Both the position numbers and the translations under genes were made by a program. Shown here one piece after another: positions 33,776 through 42,338 of a DNA stretch of 64,000 nt. Position 1 is the stretch's first letter; the number at the start of each line of letters is the position of its first letter. The notes under the pieces are model-generated. The model was not told where the DNA came from and made no database searches. It saw only the letters and a list, made by a program, of their open reading frames with translations. Source of the DNA: Verrucomicrobiota bacterium (GTDB taxonomy: Bacteria; Verrucomicrobiota; Verrucomicrobiia; Verrucomicrobiales; V1-33); assembly GCA_003402705.1 (NCBI GenBank), contig QQNF01000005.1:1-64000 (forward strand), in the 5' to 3' direction.

Positions 33776-36319
33776 ATGCGCACCGGACCAGACGCCGCCA
33801 CCACAGCGAAGTCAATTTACCGATGGAACCGCCGACCTCAGGCGGCGCTGTCGCTGGCATTTGCTGCCGGGATGATGTGGAACGGGGTGATGCTGGAGAG
33901 TGTGGTGGGTGCGCCGACGGCGGCGTCGGAGGTGCAACGGCGTGAGGCGCAGGCGGCGCGGGCGCGGGAGTTGATGGCGGAGGGGGATGCGCTGGTGAGT
34001 GCGGGGAATGACGGGGATGCGCTGGTGAAGTACCGGGAAGCTGTGGCGGGGTTGCCGGCGGGGGCGACGGCGGTGAGGGAATTGCGGGCGGCGGCGACGA
34101 AGCGGTTTGGTGATGCGGCGACGCGGCATGCGGAGACGCTGGCGACGCGAGGGGAGTATGAGAGGGCGGCGGCGTTGTTGAATGAGACGCTGACGGAGGG
34201 GATGGATCCGTCTTCGGAGGCGGCGAAGTCGCTGAAGGAAGATTTGAAGGATCCGGATCAGTATAATCCGGCGCTGACGCCGAGGCATTCCGAGAGCGTG
34301 GACAAAGTGCGGCAGTTGCTGCGGTTGGCAGGTGGGCACCGGGACATTGGGGACTACCGGGCGGCGAAGGCGGCGTACAATCAGGTGCTGGCGGTTGATG
34401 AGACGAACGTGGCGGCGCGGCGCGGGTTGGAAGAGGTGGAGCGTTATATTTCGAATCATCTGAGGTCCGAGCGGGATTACACGCGGGTGAAGATGCTGAA
34501 TGAAGTGGACCGCCAGTGGGAGACGGCGGTGCCGGTGCGGGCGGTGTTGCCAGGGGTGGGGAAGGTATCGGGGCCTGAGGCGTATGTGTCGCAGAGTGCG
34601 GTGGCGATCAAACTGGATGCGGTGAGGATTCCGCGGTTCAGTGTCTCGGATTTGCCGGTGTCGGACGCGCTGACGTATCTGGCGCGGAAGTCAGCGGAAG
34701 CGGATGGGGTGTCGCCGGATGAGAACAGCCGTGGGGTGAACATTGTGTGGAATGCGGGGACGAAGGCGGCGGGGGATATCAAGTCGGTGACGCTGGATTT
34801 GCGGAATGTGACGGTGCGTGATGCGCTGCGGTCGATTTGCGAGGTGACGGAGACGAGGTTCCGGGTGGATGCGTCGGCGGTGGTGGTGTATGCGACTGGT
34901 GGGGGCGGGATGACGACGCGGCAGTTCCGGGTGCCGCCTGGGTTTTTGAACACGACGCCGGCAGCGGCGGAGACGGCGGCGGCGGGTGATCCGTTTGCGG
35001 GGTCTGCGGCGACGGCGGACAGCAGTCGGCCGAGGTTGCGGAGGCTAGGGGCGGCGGAGTTTCTGGCACGGGCGGGGGTACCGTTTCCGGAAGGGGCGTC
35101 GGCGTCATACAATCCGACGCAGAACCTGCTGACGGTGACGAATACGGAGGAGGGGTTGGATCTGGTGGCTAGTCTGACGGACGGGTTGGTGGCGACGGAG
35201 CAGAAGCAGGTGGTGATCAAGGTGACGCAGTTGCAGTGTGCGCAGACGAATCTGCGGGAGCTGGGATTTGACTGGTTTCTGGAGCCGTCGCAGGTGGGGA
35301 GCAGTGGGATGTTTGCGGCGGGCGGGACGTCGGGGGGCGGGGAGTTGGGGTCAGCGCCGTCGGTGGGGACACCGGGGACGGTGGATTTCCGTTCGATTGA
35401 CGCGACGTTCAATGTGACGCAGGGCCCGTTGACTGGTGGGTTGAGGAGTTCGCTGGATTTGAGCAAAGCGGCGTCGATTGACACGCTGTTGAGTGGGCAG
35501 GGGGCGACGTCGGTGAGTTCGGCGCGGCCGCCGTATATGGCGTCGATTGCCGGGGTGATGACGAATCCGCGTTTTCAGACCCTGATGCGGGGGCTGGATC
35601 AGAAGAAGGGGGTGGATGTGGCGACTGCGCAGTCGGTGGTGGTGAAGAGCGGGCAGAAGGCGACTGGGTTTTCCGGGCGGACGATGCTGTATCCGTCGGA
35701 GTTTGATCCGCCGCAGATTCCGCAGAATTTCGGGGGAGGTGGGACGCTGAATCTTGCTCCTGGGGGAGGGCTGCAAATTCAGGGGGCGCAGGCGTCGAAC
35801 AATTTTCCGGTGACGCCAGCGAATCCGAATTCGTTTACGCCGCGGGATATTGGGTCGACGATTGAGGTGGAGCCGACGGTTGGTGATGACGGCTACACGG
35901 TGAATCTGGATTTGTCGGTGGTGTTCAGTGAGTTTGAGGGGTTCATCAATTACGGGACGCCGATTACGAATGGGCAGGTGGTGCTGACGGAGAACCGGAT
36001 CATTCAGCCGGTGTTTTCGAAGACAGCTGCGGCGACGCAGGTGATGGTGTATGACGGGGAGACGGTGGCGATTGGGGGATTGAGGCAGGAGAAGTCTGAG
36101 ACGATCAACGACAAGGTTCCGGTGCTGGGGAGTCTTCCGGTGGTGGGGCGGTTGTTCAAGAGTCAGGTGCAGCGGGATTCGAGGAAGGTGATGATCTATC
36201 TGGTTTCGGTCAACATTATCGATCCATCTGGCGGGGCGGCGACGGCGGGTGCGCGTGCGGCGGAGGCTGCGGAGGCTGGGCCGAGCGATGCTGATGGGGA
36301 GAGCATTTTGTTGCGCTGA
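33776..36319 (+). CDS. Secretin, Amuc_1098-type type IV pilus outer membrane protein
   Basis: This 847-residue GspD/PilQ-type secretin should form an outer-membrane ring for pilus or protein export. The order is a signal-like hydrophobic stretch (about 20-45), TPR-like helices (55-230, AAKAAYNQVLAVDETNVAARRGLEEV), an N0/STN-like domain (about 280-380), a repeat domain, and the C-terminal secretin domain (about 590-815) with VEPTVGDDGYTVNLDLSVV and VPVLGSLPVVGRLFKSQ, the VPxLGxIPxxGxLF signature. The domain layout matches the Akkermansia Amuc_1098 family. Pilin and ATPase genes are not adjacent. The downstream AsmA-like gene is likely in the same transcript. Confidence 0.9.
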   Translation: MRTGPDAATTAKSIYRWNRRPQAALSLAFAAGMMWNGVMLESVVGAPTAASEVQRREAQAARARELMAEGDALVSAGNDGDALVKYREAVAGLPAGATAVRELRAAATKRFGDAATRHAETLATRGEYERAAALLNETLTEGMDPSSEAAKSLKEDLKDPDQYNPALTPRHSESVDKVRQLLRLAGGHRDIGDYRAAKAAYNQVLAVDETNVAARRGLEEVERYISNHLRSERDYTRVKMLNEVDRQWETAVPVRAVLPGVGKVSGPEAYVSQSAVAIKLDAVRIPRFSVSDLPVSDALTYLARKSAEADGVSPDENSRGVNIVWNAGTKAAGDIKSVTLDLRNVTVRDALRSICEVTETRFRVDASAVVVYATGGGGMTTRQFRVPPGFLNTTPAAAETAAAGDPFAGSAATADSSRPRLRRLGAAEFLARAGVPFPEGASASYNPTQNLLTVTNTEEGLDLVASLTDGLVATEQKQVVIKVTQLQCAQTNLRELGFDWFLEPSQVGSSGMFAAGGTSGGGELGSAPSVGTPGTVDFRSIDATFNVTQGPLTGGLRSSLDLSKAASIDTLLSGQGATSVSSARPPYMASIAGVMTNPRFQTLMRGLDQKKGVDVATAQSVVVKSGQKATGFSGRTMLYPSEFDPPQIPQNFGGGGTLNLAPGGGLQIQGAQASNNFPVTPANPNSFTPRDIGSTIEVEPTVGDDGYTVNLDLSVVFSEFEGFINYGTPITNGQVVLTENRIIQPVFSKTAAATQVMVYDGETVAIGGLRQEKSETINDKVPVLGSLPVVGRLFKSQVQRDSRKVMIYLVSVNIIDPSGGAATAGARAAEAAEAGPSDADGESILLR

Positions 36320-36397
36320 TTGATTTTTTCAGACTGGCTGGGGGGTCAGCGGGAGTCTGCCGCTGGCGCTGGGACGGCCCAAATTTCTAAATTCTGA

Positions 36398-38038
36398 GTG
36401 ATTCCGCCCACTGATTCCGAGTCGTCATCGACACCTCGAGGACCGATCCCGCCGCCGCGGGATTCTGCGGCTGTGCCTGCGGGAGCGGTGAAGAGCCACT
36501 ATACGGTGGATGAGATGATGGAGCAGTTGCGGACTGGCGGTGGTGGGGATGGGCAGGGGCGGCGGAGGAGGAGGCGGTCGCATCAACCGGTGAAGGTGGC
36601 GAAGCAGCGGCGGACGATGCTGATTGCGGGTGGGGTGCTGTTGCTGGCGCTGGCGGTGGGTGGGTGGTTTGGGTTTCGGTGGATCAGCCGGATGAGGATT
36701 GAGAGCGAGGCGTTCCGGCTGGCGCTGGGGCGGACGGTGTCGAGGTTGTCCGGGGTGACGGTGGCGTTTGAGCGGGTGAGTGAGGGAGGGGGCGGGTCGT
36801 TGTCGGTGGAGGCGATTCATGTGCAGCCCGGGCCCGGGATGCTGGCGGAGAGTGCGGAGTTTCTGGATGCGAGTGCGTTGCTGACGAAGTCGTCGTGGGT
36901 CGGGAGCGAGTGGGGAGTGACGAGTGTGCTGGTGCGGGAGGGGAAGGTACGGTTTAATCCTGAGAGGGCGGCGCTTCCTGCGGACAGTGTGGATGTGGTG
37001 CCGTTGCCGGTGGGTGGCGGGGCGGGCGAGGGGGGGGGGATGCGGATGGGGATTTCGCCGGAGCCTGCGTTGATCGCGGTGGATCGCGGGCGGGTGGCGA
37101 GCCTTGGGCTGACGTGGGCCGGGCCTGGGGGAATGGAGGAAGGGTTTCGGGGAATGGATCTGGCGTTCAAGCCGTTGGTGAGTGGGGGATGGGAGGCGAG
37201 TGCGGCGCGCGGGGAGTTGGTGCTTTCCGGGTTTCCGTCATTGGACGTGGTGAGTTTGAATGGGACGTTGAAGGGTCGGGAAGTGACGATTACGGGTGGG
37301 CGATTGGGATTGCCGGGAGGGGCGGTGGCTGCGATCAGCGGGAAAGCGGTGCTGGTGCCGGATGGAGGGGTGGAGCTGGAGGTGAGTACGGCAGAAGTGC
37401 CGATCAAGTATTTCCTGCAGGCAGGTTGGACGGATCATGTGGGTGGGAGCCTGCGGATTCCGACGGCGAAGTGGAGTGCGGCGTTCGGGGCGGGAGCGCC
37501 GCGGGCGCTGGAGGGAGAGTTTGTGGTGCGAGCGGGGGTGCTGAGGGGGTTGCCGTTCGTGAACAAGATTGCGCTGGCGCTGGGGCGGCGGGATCTGACG
37601 CTGATGGAGTTCAATGCGGTGCGTGGGCATTTTAAATGGACGGCGGCTGGGCTGGAGCTGACGGATGTGGCGGCGGATCGTGATGGTGCGTTGCGGATGA
37701 GGGGAGCGGTGACGGTGGCGGCGAGTGGAGAGGTGGAGGGGAAGCTGGTGCTGGAGGTGTCGGAGTTGCTATTGCCGCGGAGTGGGCCGGATGGCGGGCC
37801 GAGTGTGTTTCCGCCGGTGCGGAATGGGGTGTCGACGATTGGGTTTTCGCTGGGTGGGAAGGCGGGAGCACTGACGGACACGTTTCCGGCGGCTCCTGGA
37901 GAGGGCGGGGCTCTGGAAGCGGAGCGGCCTGAGCTGGTGCCTGGGGGTGAGCGGCCGCGGGTGGTGCCTCAGCCGAAGGAGGTGCCGCCGACGCCTGAGG
38001 CGCTGGAGAAGGAATTCCGGGAACTGATCGGCAAATGA
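36398..38038 (+). CDS. AsmA-like single-pass membrane protein
   Basis: This 546-residue protein uses a GTG start at 36398. It has a Pro/Ser-rich cytoplasmic head, an Arg-rich patch (RRRRRRSH), one membrane helix at about 73-96 (MLIAGGVLLLALAVGGWFGF), then a long beta-rich periplasmic region and a Pro-rich tail. The repeated beta pattern and the segment VNKIALALGRRDLTLMEFNAVRGHFKWTAAGLEL resemble AsmA/TamB-like or DUF-AsmA-C proteins, which handle outer-membrane lipid or protein traffic. It follows the secretin by 78 bp and its stop overlaps the next start (ATGA), so it may help assembly of the secretin. Family assignment is moderate. Confidence 0.65.
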   Translation: MIPPTDSESSSTPRGPIPPPRDSAAVPAGAVKSHYTVDEMMEQLRTGGGGDGQGRRRRRRSHQPVKVAKQRRTMLIAGGVLLLALAVGGWFGFRWISRMRIESEAFRLALGRTVSRLSGVTVAFERVSEGGGGSLSVEAIHVQPGPGMLAESAEFLDASALLTKSSWVGSEWGVTSVLVREGKVRFNPERAALPADSVDVVPLPVGGGAGEGGGMRMGISPEPALIAVDRGRVASLGLTWAGPGGMEEGFRGMDLAFKPLVSGGWEASAARGELVLSGFPSLDVVSLNGTLKGREVTITGGRLGLPGGAVAAISGKAVLVPDGGVELEVSTAEVPIKYFLQAGWTDHVGGSLRIPTAKWSAAFGAGAPRALEGEFVVRAGVLRGLPFVNKIALALGRRDLTLMEFNAVRGHFKWTAAGLELTDVAADRDGALRMRGAVTVAASGEVEGKLVLEVSELLLPRSGPDGGPSVFPPVRNGVSTIGFSLGGKAGALTDTFPAAPGEGGALEAERPELVPGGERPRVVPQPKEVPPTPEALEKEFRELIGK

Positions 38039-38391
38039 GGATGTCTGCTAGCGAAGCGGGTGGTGCCTTGCGTAAAGAGGGTGCGGCGCTGTTGATGGGG
38101 TGGCTGGGTGGTGTGGTGGATGGTGCGGAGGCGGGGGACGCTGGGGGATTCACGCGGGGGCCGTATCTGCAGGGTGCGAATGTGCGGGGGGTGAGCCCGC
38201 ATGAGGCGGACCGGAAGTGCCGGTATTTTCCGCTAGGGTCGGCGAAGAGGCTGCTGCGGCCGGGGGTGAATGTGATTGCGATCGAGGCGCACAATGATGA
38301 TCTGGGGAGTTCGGATCTGACGATGGATCCGTATCTGATTTTCGATCTGGATGCGGCTGGGGAGGTGAAGCCCGGGGGTGAAGGTCCCTGA
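38035..38391 (+). pseudogene. Internally deleted remnant of an exported phosphatase-like gene
   Basis: The 118-residue frame overlaps the previous stop by 4 bp (ATGA). Residues 39-46 read FTRGPYLQ, the usual beginning of the N-terminal domain of purple-acid-phosphatase-like proteins. About 20 residues later the text jumps to RYFPLGSAKRLLRPGVNVIAIEAHN and SSDLTMDPYLIFDL, a jelly-roll segment found far from that start in large exported proteins. No metal-binding residues remain. I read it as the two ends of a longer gene joined by an in-frame deletion. It may still be translated through coupling. Confidence 0.55.
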
Positions 38392-38397
38392 AGTGTT

Positions 38398-39219
38398 ATG
38401 GAGAGGCAGGTCTGGCTGAACGGAAGACTGTGTCCTGCGGTGGAAGCGGTGGTGCCGGCGGTGTGGCCGGGGGTGGTGCATGGGTTGGGGGTGTTTGAGA
38501 CTTTGCGGAGCGAGGGCGGGCGGGTGTTCCGGCTGAGGGAGCACTATGAGCGGTTGGTGGAGGGGTGCGGGCGGATGGGGTTGGCGGTGCCGGGGTATGA
38601 GGGTTTCCGGGAAGCGTTAGGGTCGGTGGAGCGGATGGTGGAGGGAGGGGCGGTGCGCCTGCGGTTTTCGGTGCTGGGGGCCGGGGATGGGAAGGCGGCG
38701 TGGCTTGCGGTGGCGGTGCCGATGGAGGCGGTGGGTGAGGCGCGATTGGTGGTGACGGGAGTGCGGCGTGCGGCGGGGGCGCTGCTGGCGGGAGTGAAGG
38801 CGACTTCTTATGCGGAGAACGTGCTGCTGCAGCGGGAGGCGGAGAAGGCCGGGGGGACGGATGCGGTGGTGCTGGGGCCTGACGGGACGGTGGCGGAGGC
38901 GGCGATGAGTAACCTGTTTGTGGTGCGTGACGGGGTGGTGACGACGCCTGTGTTAGCGAGCGGATGCCTGCCTGGAATCATGCGTGCGGTGGTGGTGGAG
39001 ACGTGCGGGTTGGAGGGGATTGAGTGCCGGGAGGGGGCGGTGACGGTGGGTGATTTGAGGAGAGCGGAGGAAGTGTTTTTGACGTCGGCGGTACGGCGGG
39101 TGCAGGTGGTGGCGACGGTGGATGGTGAGCAGTTAGTGGGATGCGGAGACGCGGGCGTGACGGCGCGGCTGGCGCGGGCGGTGGAGGCCCGGGCGGCGGC
39201 GGAAGCAGTGAGGCTTTAA
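38398..39219 (+). CDS. Class IV aminotransferase, aminodeoxychorismate lyase-like
   Basis: This 273-residue PLP enzyme is of fold type IV. The catalytic Lys is K134 in AGVKATSYAEN; EAAMSNLFVV, GCLPGIMR and EEVFLTSAVRRVQ are the phosphate- and substrate-loop blocks. This pattern covers PabC (4-amino-4-deoxychorismate lyase, folate route), D-amino-acid aminotransferase and branched-chain aminotransferase. Length and the SNLF / FLTSAVR texts favour PabC-like, with moderate certainty. It starts 6 bp after the remnant gene and is probably co-transcribed. Confidence 0.85.
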   Translation: MERQVWLNGRLCPAVEAVVPAVWPGVVHGLGVFETLRSEGGRVFRLREHYERLVEGCGRMGLAVPGYEGFREALGSVERMVEGGAVRLRFSVLGAGDGKAAWLAVAVPMEAVGEARLVVTGVRRAAGALLAGVKATSYAENVLLQREAEKAGGTDAVVLGPDGTVAEAAMSNLFVVRDGVVTTPVLASGCLPGIMRAVVVETCGLEGIECREGAVTVGDLRRAEEVFLTSAVRRVQVVATVDGEQLVGCGDAGVTARLARAVEARAAAEAVRL

Positions 39220-39241
39220 GGGTTGGCGGGGCCCGGATGTG

Positions 39242-40340
39242 TCAGGGCCGTTTGATCCAGCGGGTGCGGATGAAGAAGCGGGCGGCGGCGGGCGGTTGGG
39301 GGATGGAGAAGGTGAATTCTTCGCGGCCGTTGACGATCATGCGGGAGCCCGGGGTGATGGGGGCGAGAGACCATGAGGCGGGGTGGCTGGCGGTTTCGAT
39401 GACTGGGTAGGCGTCGTCGGCTCCTGGAGCGTGGAAGAGGGTGATGGACCATGTGCCCGGCGCGGATGGCTGGACGACGGGGAGATCGGCGAGGCCGGGG
39501 GTGGTGGGGTTGCTGCCGGCGGCGTATTCGCCGAAGGCGTTGATGCCGTCGCCGTCGGAGTCGTCGGCGGGATCGGTCAGGCTGAAGGCTGCGAGCCATG
39601 AGGCGAAGGAGAGGGCGTCGGAGCCGAGCGGGTTGCCGCCGGGTTGGGTGGAGGCGCGCCAGTTGAGAGGTTGGTCAGGGGCTGTGCCTGGGTTGATGGC
39701 GACGAGGCTAGGGCCGGAGCCATCGGCGTCGTCGGGCCAGAGGCCGGAGGCGAGATAGGAAAAGCTGAGGATAGTGGTGCCTGCGGCGTCGGTCAGGGTG
39801 AGGGTTTCGCCGGTGTTTTCGAGACGGTCGCCGGAGTATTCGCCGGCGATGGAGGAGAAGTTGATGGCAGGGTAGCGGACGGCGAAGGCGGCTCGGCTGG
39901 CGACGATGATGGTGCGCTGGCCGGGGGTGAGGATGGCACCGAGTGGGAAGGTGAAGTCGATGCCGGTAGTGAAGCGTGAGCCGGAGAGATCGATGGGATT
40001 GGCGGAAGTGTTGATGAGTTCGAGGAATTCGAAGTCGTCGGAGTTGCGGAAGCCGACCGCGATTTCAGCGAGGGATGGGTCGGCGGGGTGGTAGTGGATT
40101 TCGCTGAAGGTGGCGGTGGTGCCGGCGTCGGGGCCGTCGCGCGGGGGAGTGGCGGTCCATTTGGCGTAGTTGCGGACTGCGGATTCGGTGAGTTGGGATT
40201 CGAACTGCGTGACGAGTCCGGTGAGGCTGGCATTGGCTGGAGAAGCTGGTGATGGCCGGGTTGGGGAGGACGGCGGCGGGAGCGCTGGCGAGGGAGAGGA
40301 GGAGGACGAAGCCGGCAGGGGTGCAGGAGGATTGAGTCAA
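39242..40340 (-). pseudogene. Frameshifted lamin-tail-domain protein gene
   Basis: From the stop (39242-39244) the minus-strand frame reads back through a terminal beta domain, DDSDGDGINAFGEYAAGSNP (Asp-rich), a lamin-tail domain (TFSEIHYHPADPSLAEI ... FEFLELINTS) and LTGLVTQFESQLTESAVRNY, then meets a stop near 40337 with no ATG, GTG or TTG start. A good signal peptide starting with TTG at 40340 (LTQSSCTPAGFVLLLSLA) sits in another frame. Removing one C near 40235-40237 joins them as AITSFSSNASLTGLV. The roughly 365-residue product also lacks the CotH kinase core that normally stands between these parts. It is either a real frameshift or a sequencing error. Confidence 0.7.
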
Positions 40341-40522
40341 GAGGGGAGCGGATCGTTTTGGCAGGGAAGGGGGCAGGGAACGTGTCTTTGGGGTAAGAAA
40401 ACAGGAAGCGGGCGGGGTGTGCAGAGGAGAGAAAGCCGAAGCGAAAGCGGGCAGAGGTGACGAGTATGTTACAGAGGACGGACTGGTGCAATACATTCCG
40501 GCAACGTGCGGGTGGGAGGGAG

Positions 40523-41350
40523 TCAGGAGGATTTGCGGAGCGTGCGGAGGGCGCGTTTGATGATGGCGGCGGTTTCCGGGGTGGGGGATTCGTGTGCCCA
40601 GCGGGAGCAGAGGGAGCGGACCCATTCGGGGGCTGACTTGCTGGCGTCGTTGAGCCAGTTGGCGACGGAGTCGCGGACGTATTTGGCGGGATCGGATCGG
40701 AGCGGTTCGAGGATGGGGAGGCCGGGGGAGGGGTCGGATTTGAGTTGGGTGATGTGGCGGCACCAGACCCCGCGTGGGCGGGTGGCTTCGGAGGCGAAGC
40801 GGCGGAGGTTGGCGTCGGGTTCGGCGGTCCACGGGATGAGGAGGGAGATGGCGTCGGGAAGGTTGGCGGCGATTTCGTCGCGGATGGCGAGCCATGCCAT
40901 TTCGCGGACGCCCATGTTGTGGTCGGCGGCGAGCGGGCGGAGACGGGAGAGTCTGGCGGGGAGGTCGAGGGCTGGGTGCTGGCCGATGAGGGAGGCGGCC
41001 CATGTGCGGGCGACGTCGGAGGTTTGGGCGATGAGCGAGCGGGAGAGGGCGTCGCAGGCGCGGAGGGAGGGGCAGGCGGCGGCGAGGGCTGTGCCGACGG
41101 CGGCGGTTCGCTTTGGAGCGGTGGAGGCGTTGGGCTGGGAGAGGGCGAGGCGGATGGCGTCGGCGAGGTCGGGGCGTTTGATGGCGGAGAAGACGTGGTG
41201 GGCGACGGAGACGTGGTCGATGATGAGCCACTCGGAGAGATTGACGGCTTCGATGAGGCCTTGGTTGAGGAGGTCGCGGACGGCGGCGGGGACGCCTGCG
41301 GTGGTGGGGGAACCTTTGCGGGAGAGGATTTCGGGCGGGATGGGGTTCAT
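40523..41350 (-). CDS. DNA alkylation repair protein, AlkC/AlkD-like HEAT-repeat family
   Basis: This 275-residue all-helical HEAT-like protein starts MNPIPPEILSRKG. The block KYVRDSVANWLNDASKSAPEWVRSLCSRW matches the conserved AlkC/AlkD signature (SVANxLND-K-P-W) and RGVWCRHITQL is also typical. Such glycosylases remove cationic alkylated bases, for example 3- and 7-methylpurines, without base flipping. I placed the start at 41350 because further upstream codons run into the promoter of the divergent YdjY gene (about 100 bp apart). Confidence 0.82.
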   Translation of the reverse strand: MNPIPPEILSRKGSPTTAGVPAAVRDLLNQGLIEAVNLSEWLIIDHVSVAHHVFSAIKRPDLADAIRLALSQPNASTAPKRTAAVGTALAAACPSLRACDALSRSLIAQTSDVARTWAASLIGQHPALDLPARLSRLRPLAADHNMGVREMAWLAIRDEIAANLPDAISLLIPWTAEPDANLRRFASEATRPRGVWCRHITQLKSDPSPGLPILEPLRSDPAKYVRDSVANWLNDASKSAPEWVRSLCSRWAHESPTPETAAIIKRALRTLRKSS

Positions 41351-41452
41351 GGCTTGTTTTTGTCCATGATGGTGGGAGCGGAGGGGCGTGCATGGGCAAA
41401 TTCCGCTCATGGGCTGGGGTTGCGTGCGGGGGTGGGGGTGGTAGGTTGGGGG

Positions 41453-42316
41453 ATGAGAGTGACCCGACTGATCCCGATGGTGATGGTGCTTGCGATGGCT
41501 GGTGCTGGAGTGCGGGCGGAGGGGGAGAAGGTTGCGGAGAAGCCTGCGGCGGAGACGGAGAAGTCGGCTGTTGCCGAGCCAGGGGCGGATCCGACAAAGG
41601 CGATTGAGTCGCTGGGGGGGAGTCGGTACCGGATGGGGCTGATTGAGTTTGATAAGGCGACGCGGGTGGTGAGCATTCCTGCGGTGGTGAACATGAACAA
41701 GGGACTGGTGGAGTACCTGCTGGTGCACGAGAGCGGGAAGGTGCATGAATCGTTGTTCAGCACGAAAGTTAGGCCGATGGAGTTCAATGTGGCGGTGCTG
41801 CTGCTGGACTGGAAGCCGAGCGCGACGTTTTTTGATTATACGGAGCCGGAGCGCGGGGGCGTGCCGGTGAAAGGGGCGACGCACCGGGTGGAGAACAGCC
41901 TGACCATTCACGTGCGGTGGAAGGACGAGCAGGGGGAGGTGCAGACGGTTAGGATCGAGGAATGGCTGCACAATCTGGACAAGAAGGCGCACATCAGCGA
42001 GGGACCGTTCATTTACACGGGGTCGAGGATCATGCCGGACGGGAGTTTTCTGGCGCAGGATACGGGTAGTATTGTGGCGCTGATGGTGGATCCGGCGTCG
42101 ATTGTGAACAATCCGCGGGAGGGGAACGAGCTGGATGACATCTGGGTGCCGGATCCGGCGGTGCCTGCGAAGGGGACGGCGGTGACGATTGAGTTGCGGC
42201 CGGTGGCTGCGGGGAAGGCGGAGGTGAAGGAGGAGAAGGGTGAGGCGAAGGGGCAAAAGAAGCCTTCGGTGAAACCGTCCCAGGGGAAGCCTGCGGGCAA
42301 GCGTTCTGCGAAGTGA
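41453..42316 (+). CDS. YdjY domain exported protein
   Basis: This 287-residue protein has a signal peptide (MRVTRLIPMVMVLAMAGAG). The middle part RYRMGLIEFDKATRVVSIPAVVNMNKGLVEYLLV ... GKVHESLFS is the YdjY domain, widespread in Planctomycetes and Verrucomicrobia and of unknown function. The C-terminal 35 residues are Lys/Pro/Gly-rich. I chose ATG 41453 because it begins the signal sequence; the frame is open much farther upstream but in a Gly/Asp/Glu-rich shadow of the AlkC-like gene. It is followed after 22 bp by the next gene. Confidence 0.82.
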   Translation: MRVTRLIPMVMVLAMAGAGVRAEGEKVAEKPAAETEKSAVAEPGADPTKAIESLGGSRYRMGLIEFDKATRVVSIPAVVNMNKGLVEYLLVHESGKVHESLFSTKVRPMEFNVAVLLLDWKPSATFFDYTEPERGGVPVKGATHRVENSLTIHVRWKDEQGEVQTVRIEEWLHNLDKKAHISEGPFIYTGSRIMPDGSFLAQDTGSIVALMVDPASIVNNPREGNELDDIWVPDPAVPAKGTAVTIELRPVAAGKAEVKEEKGEAKGQKKPSVKPSQGKPAGKRSAK

Positions 42317-42338
42317 AGCATTCTATTTATTCAAATCT

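Noticed and set aside
40065..41597. Minus-strand frame of 510 codons across the AlkC-like gene
   Set aside because: It is an Arg/Pro-rich shadow of the AlkC-like gene; only its last part coincides with the signal-peptide frame of the frameshifted lamin-tail gene.
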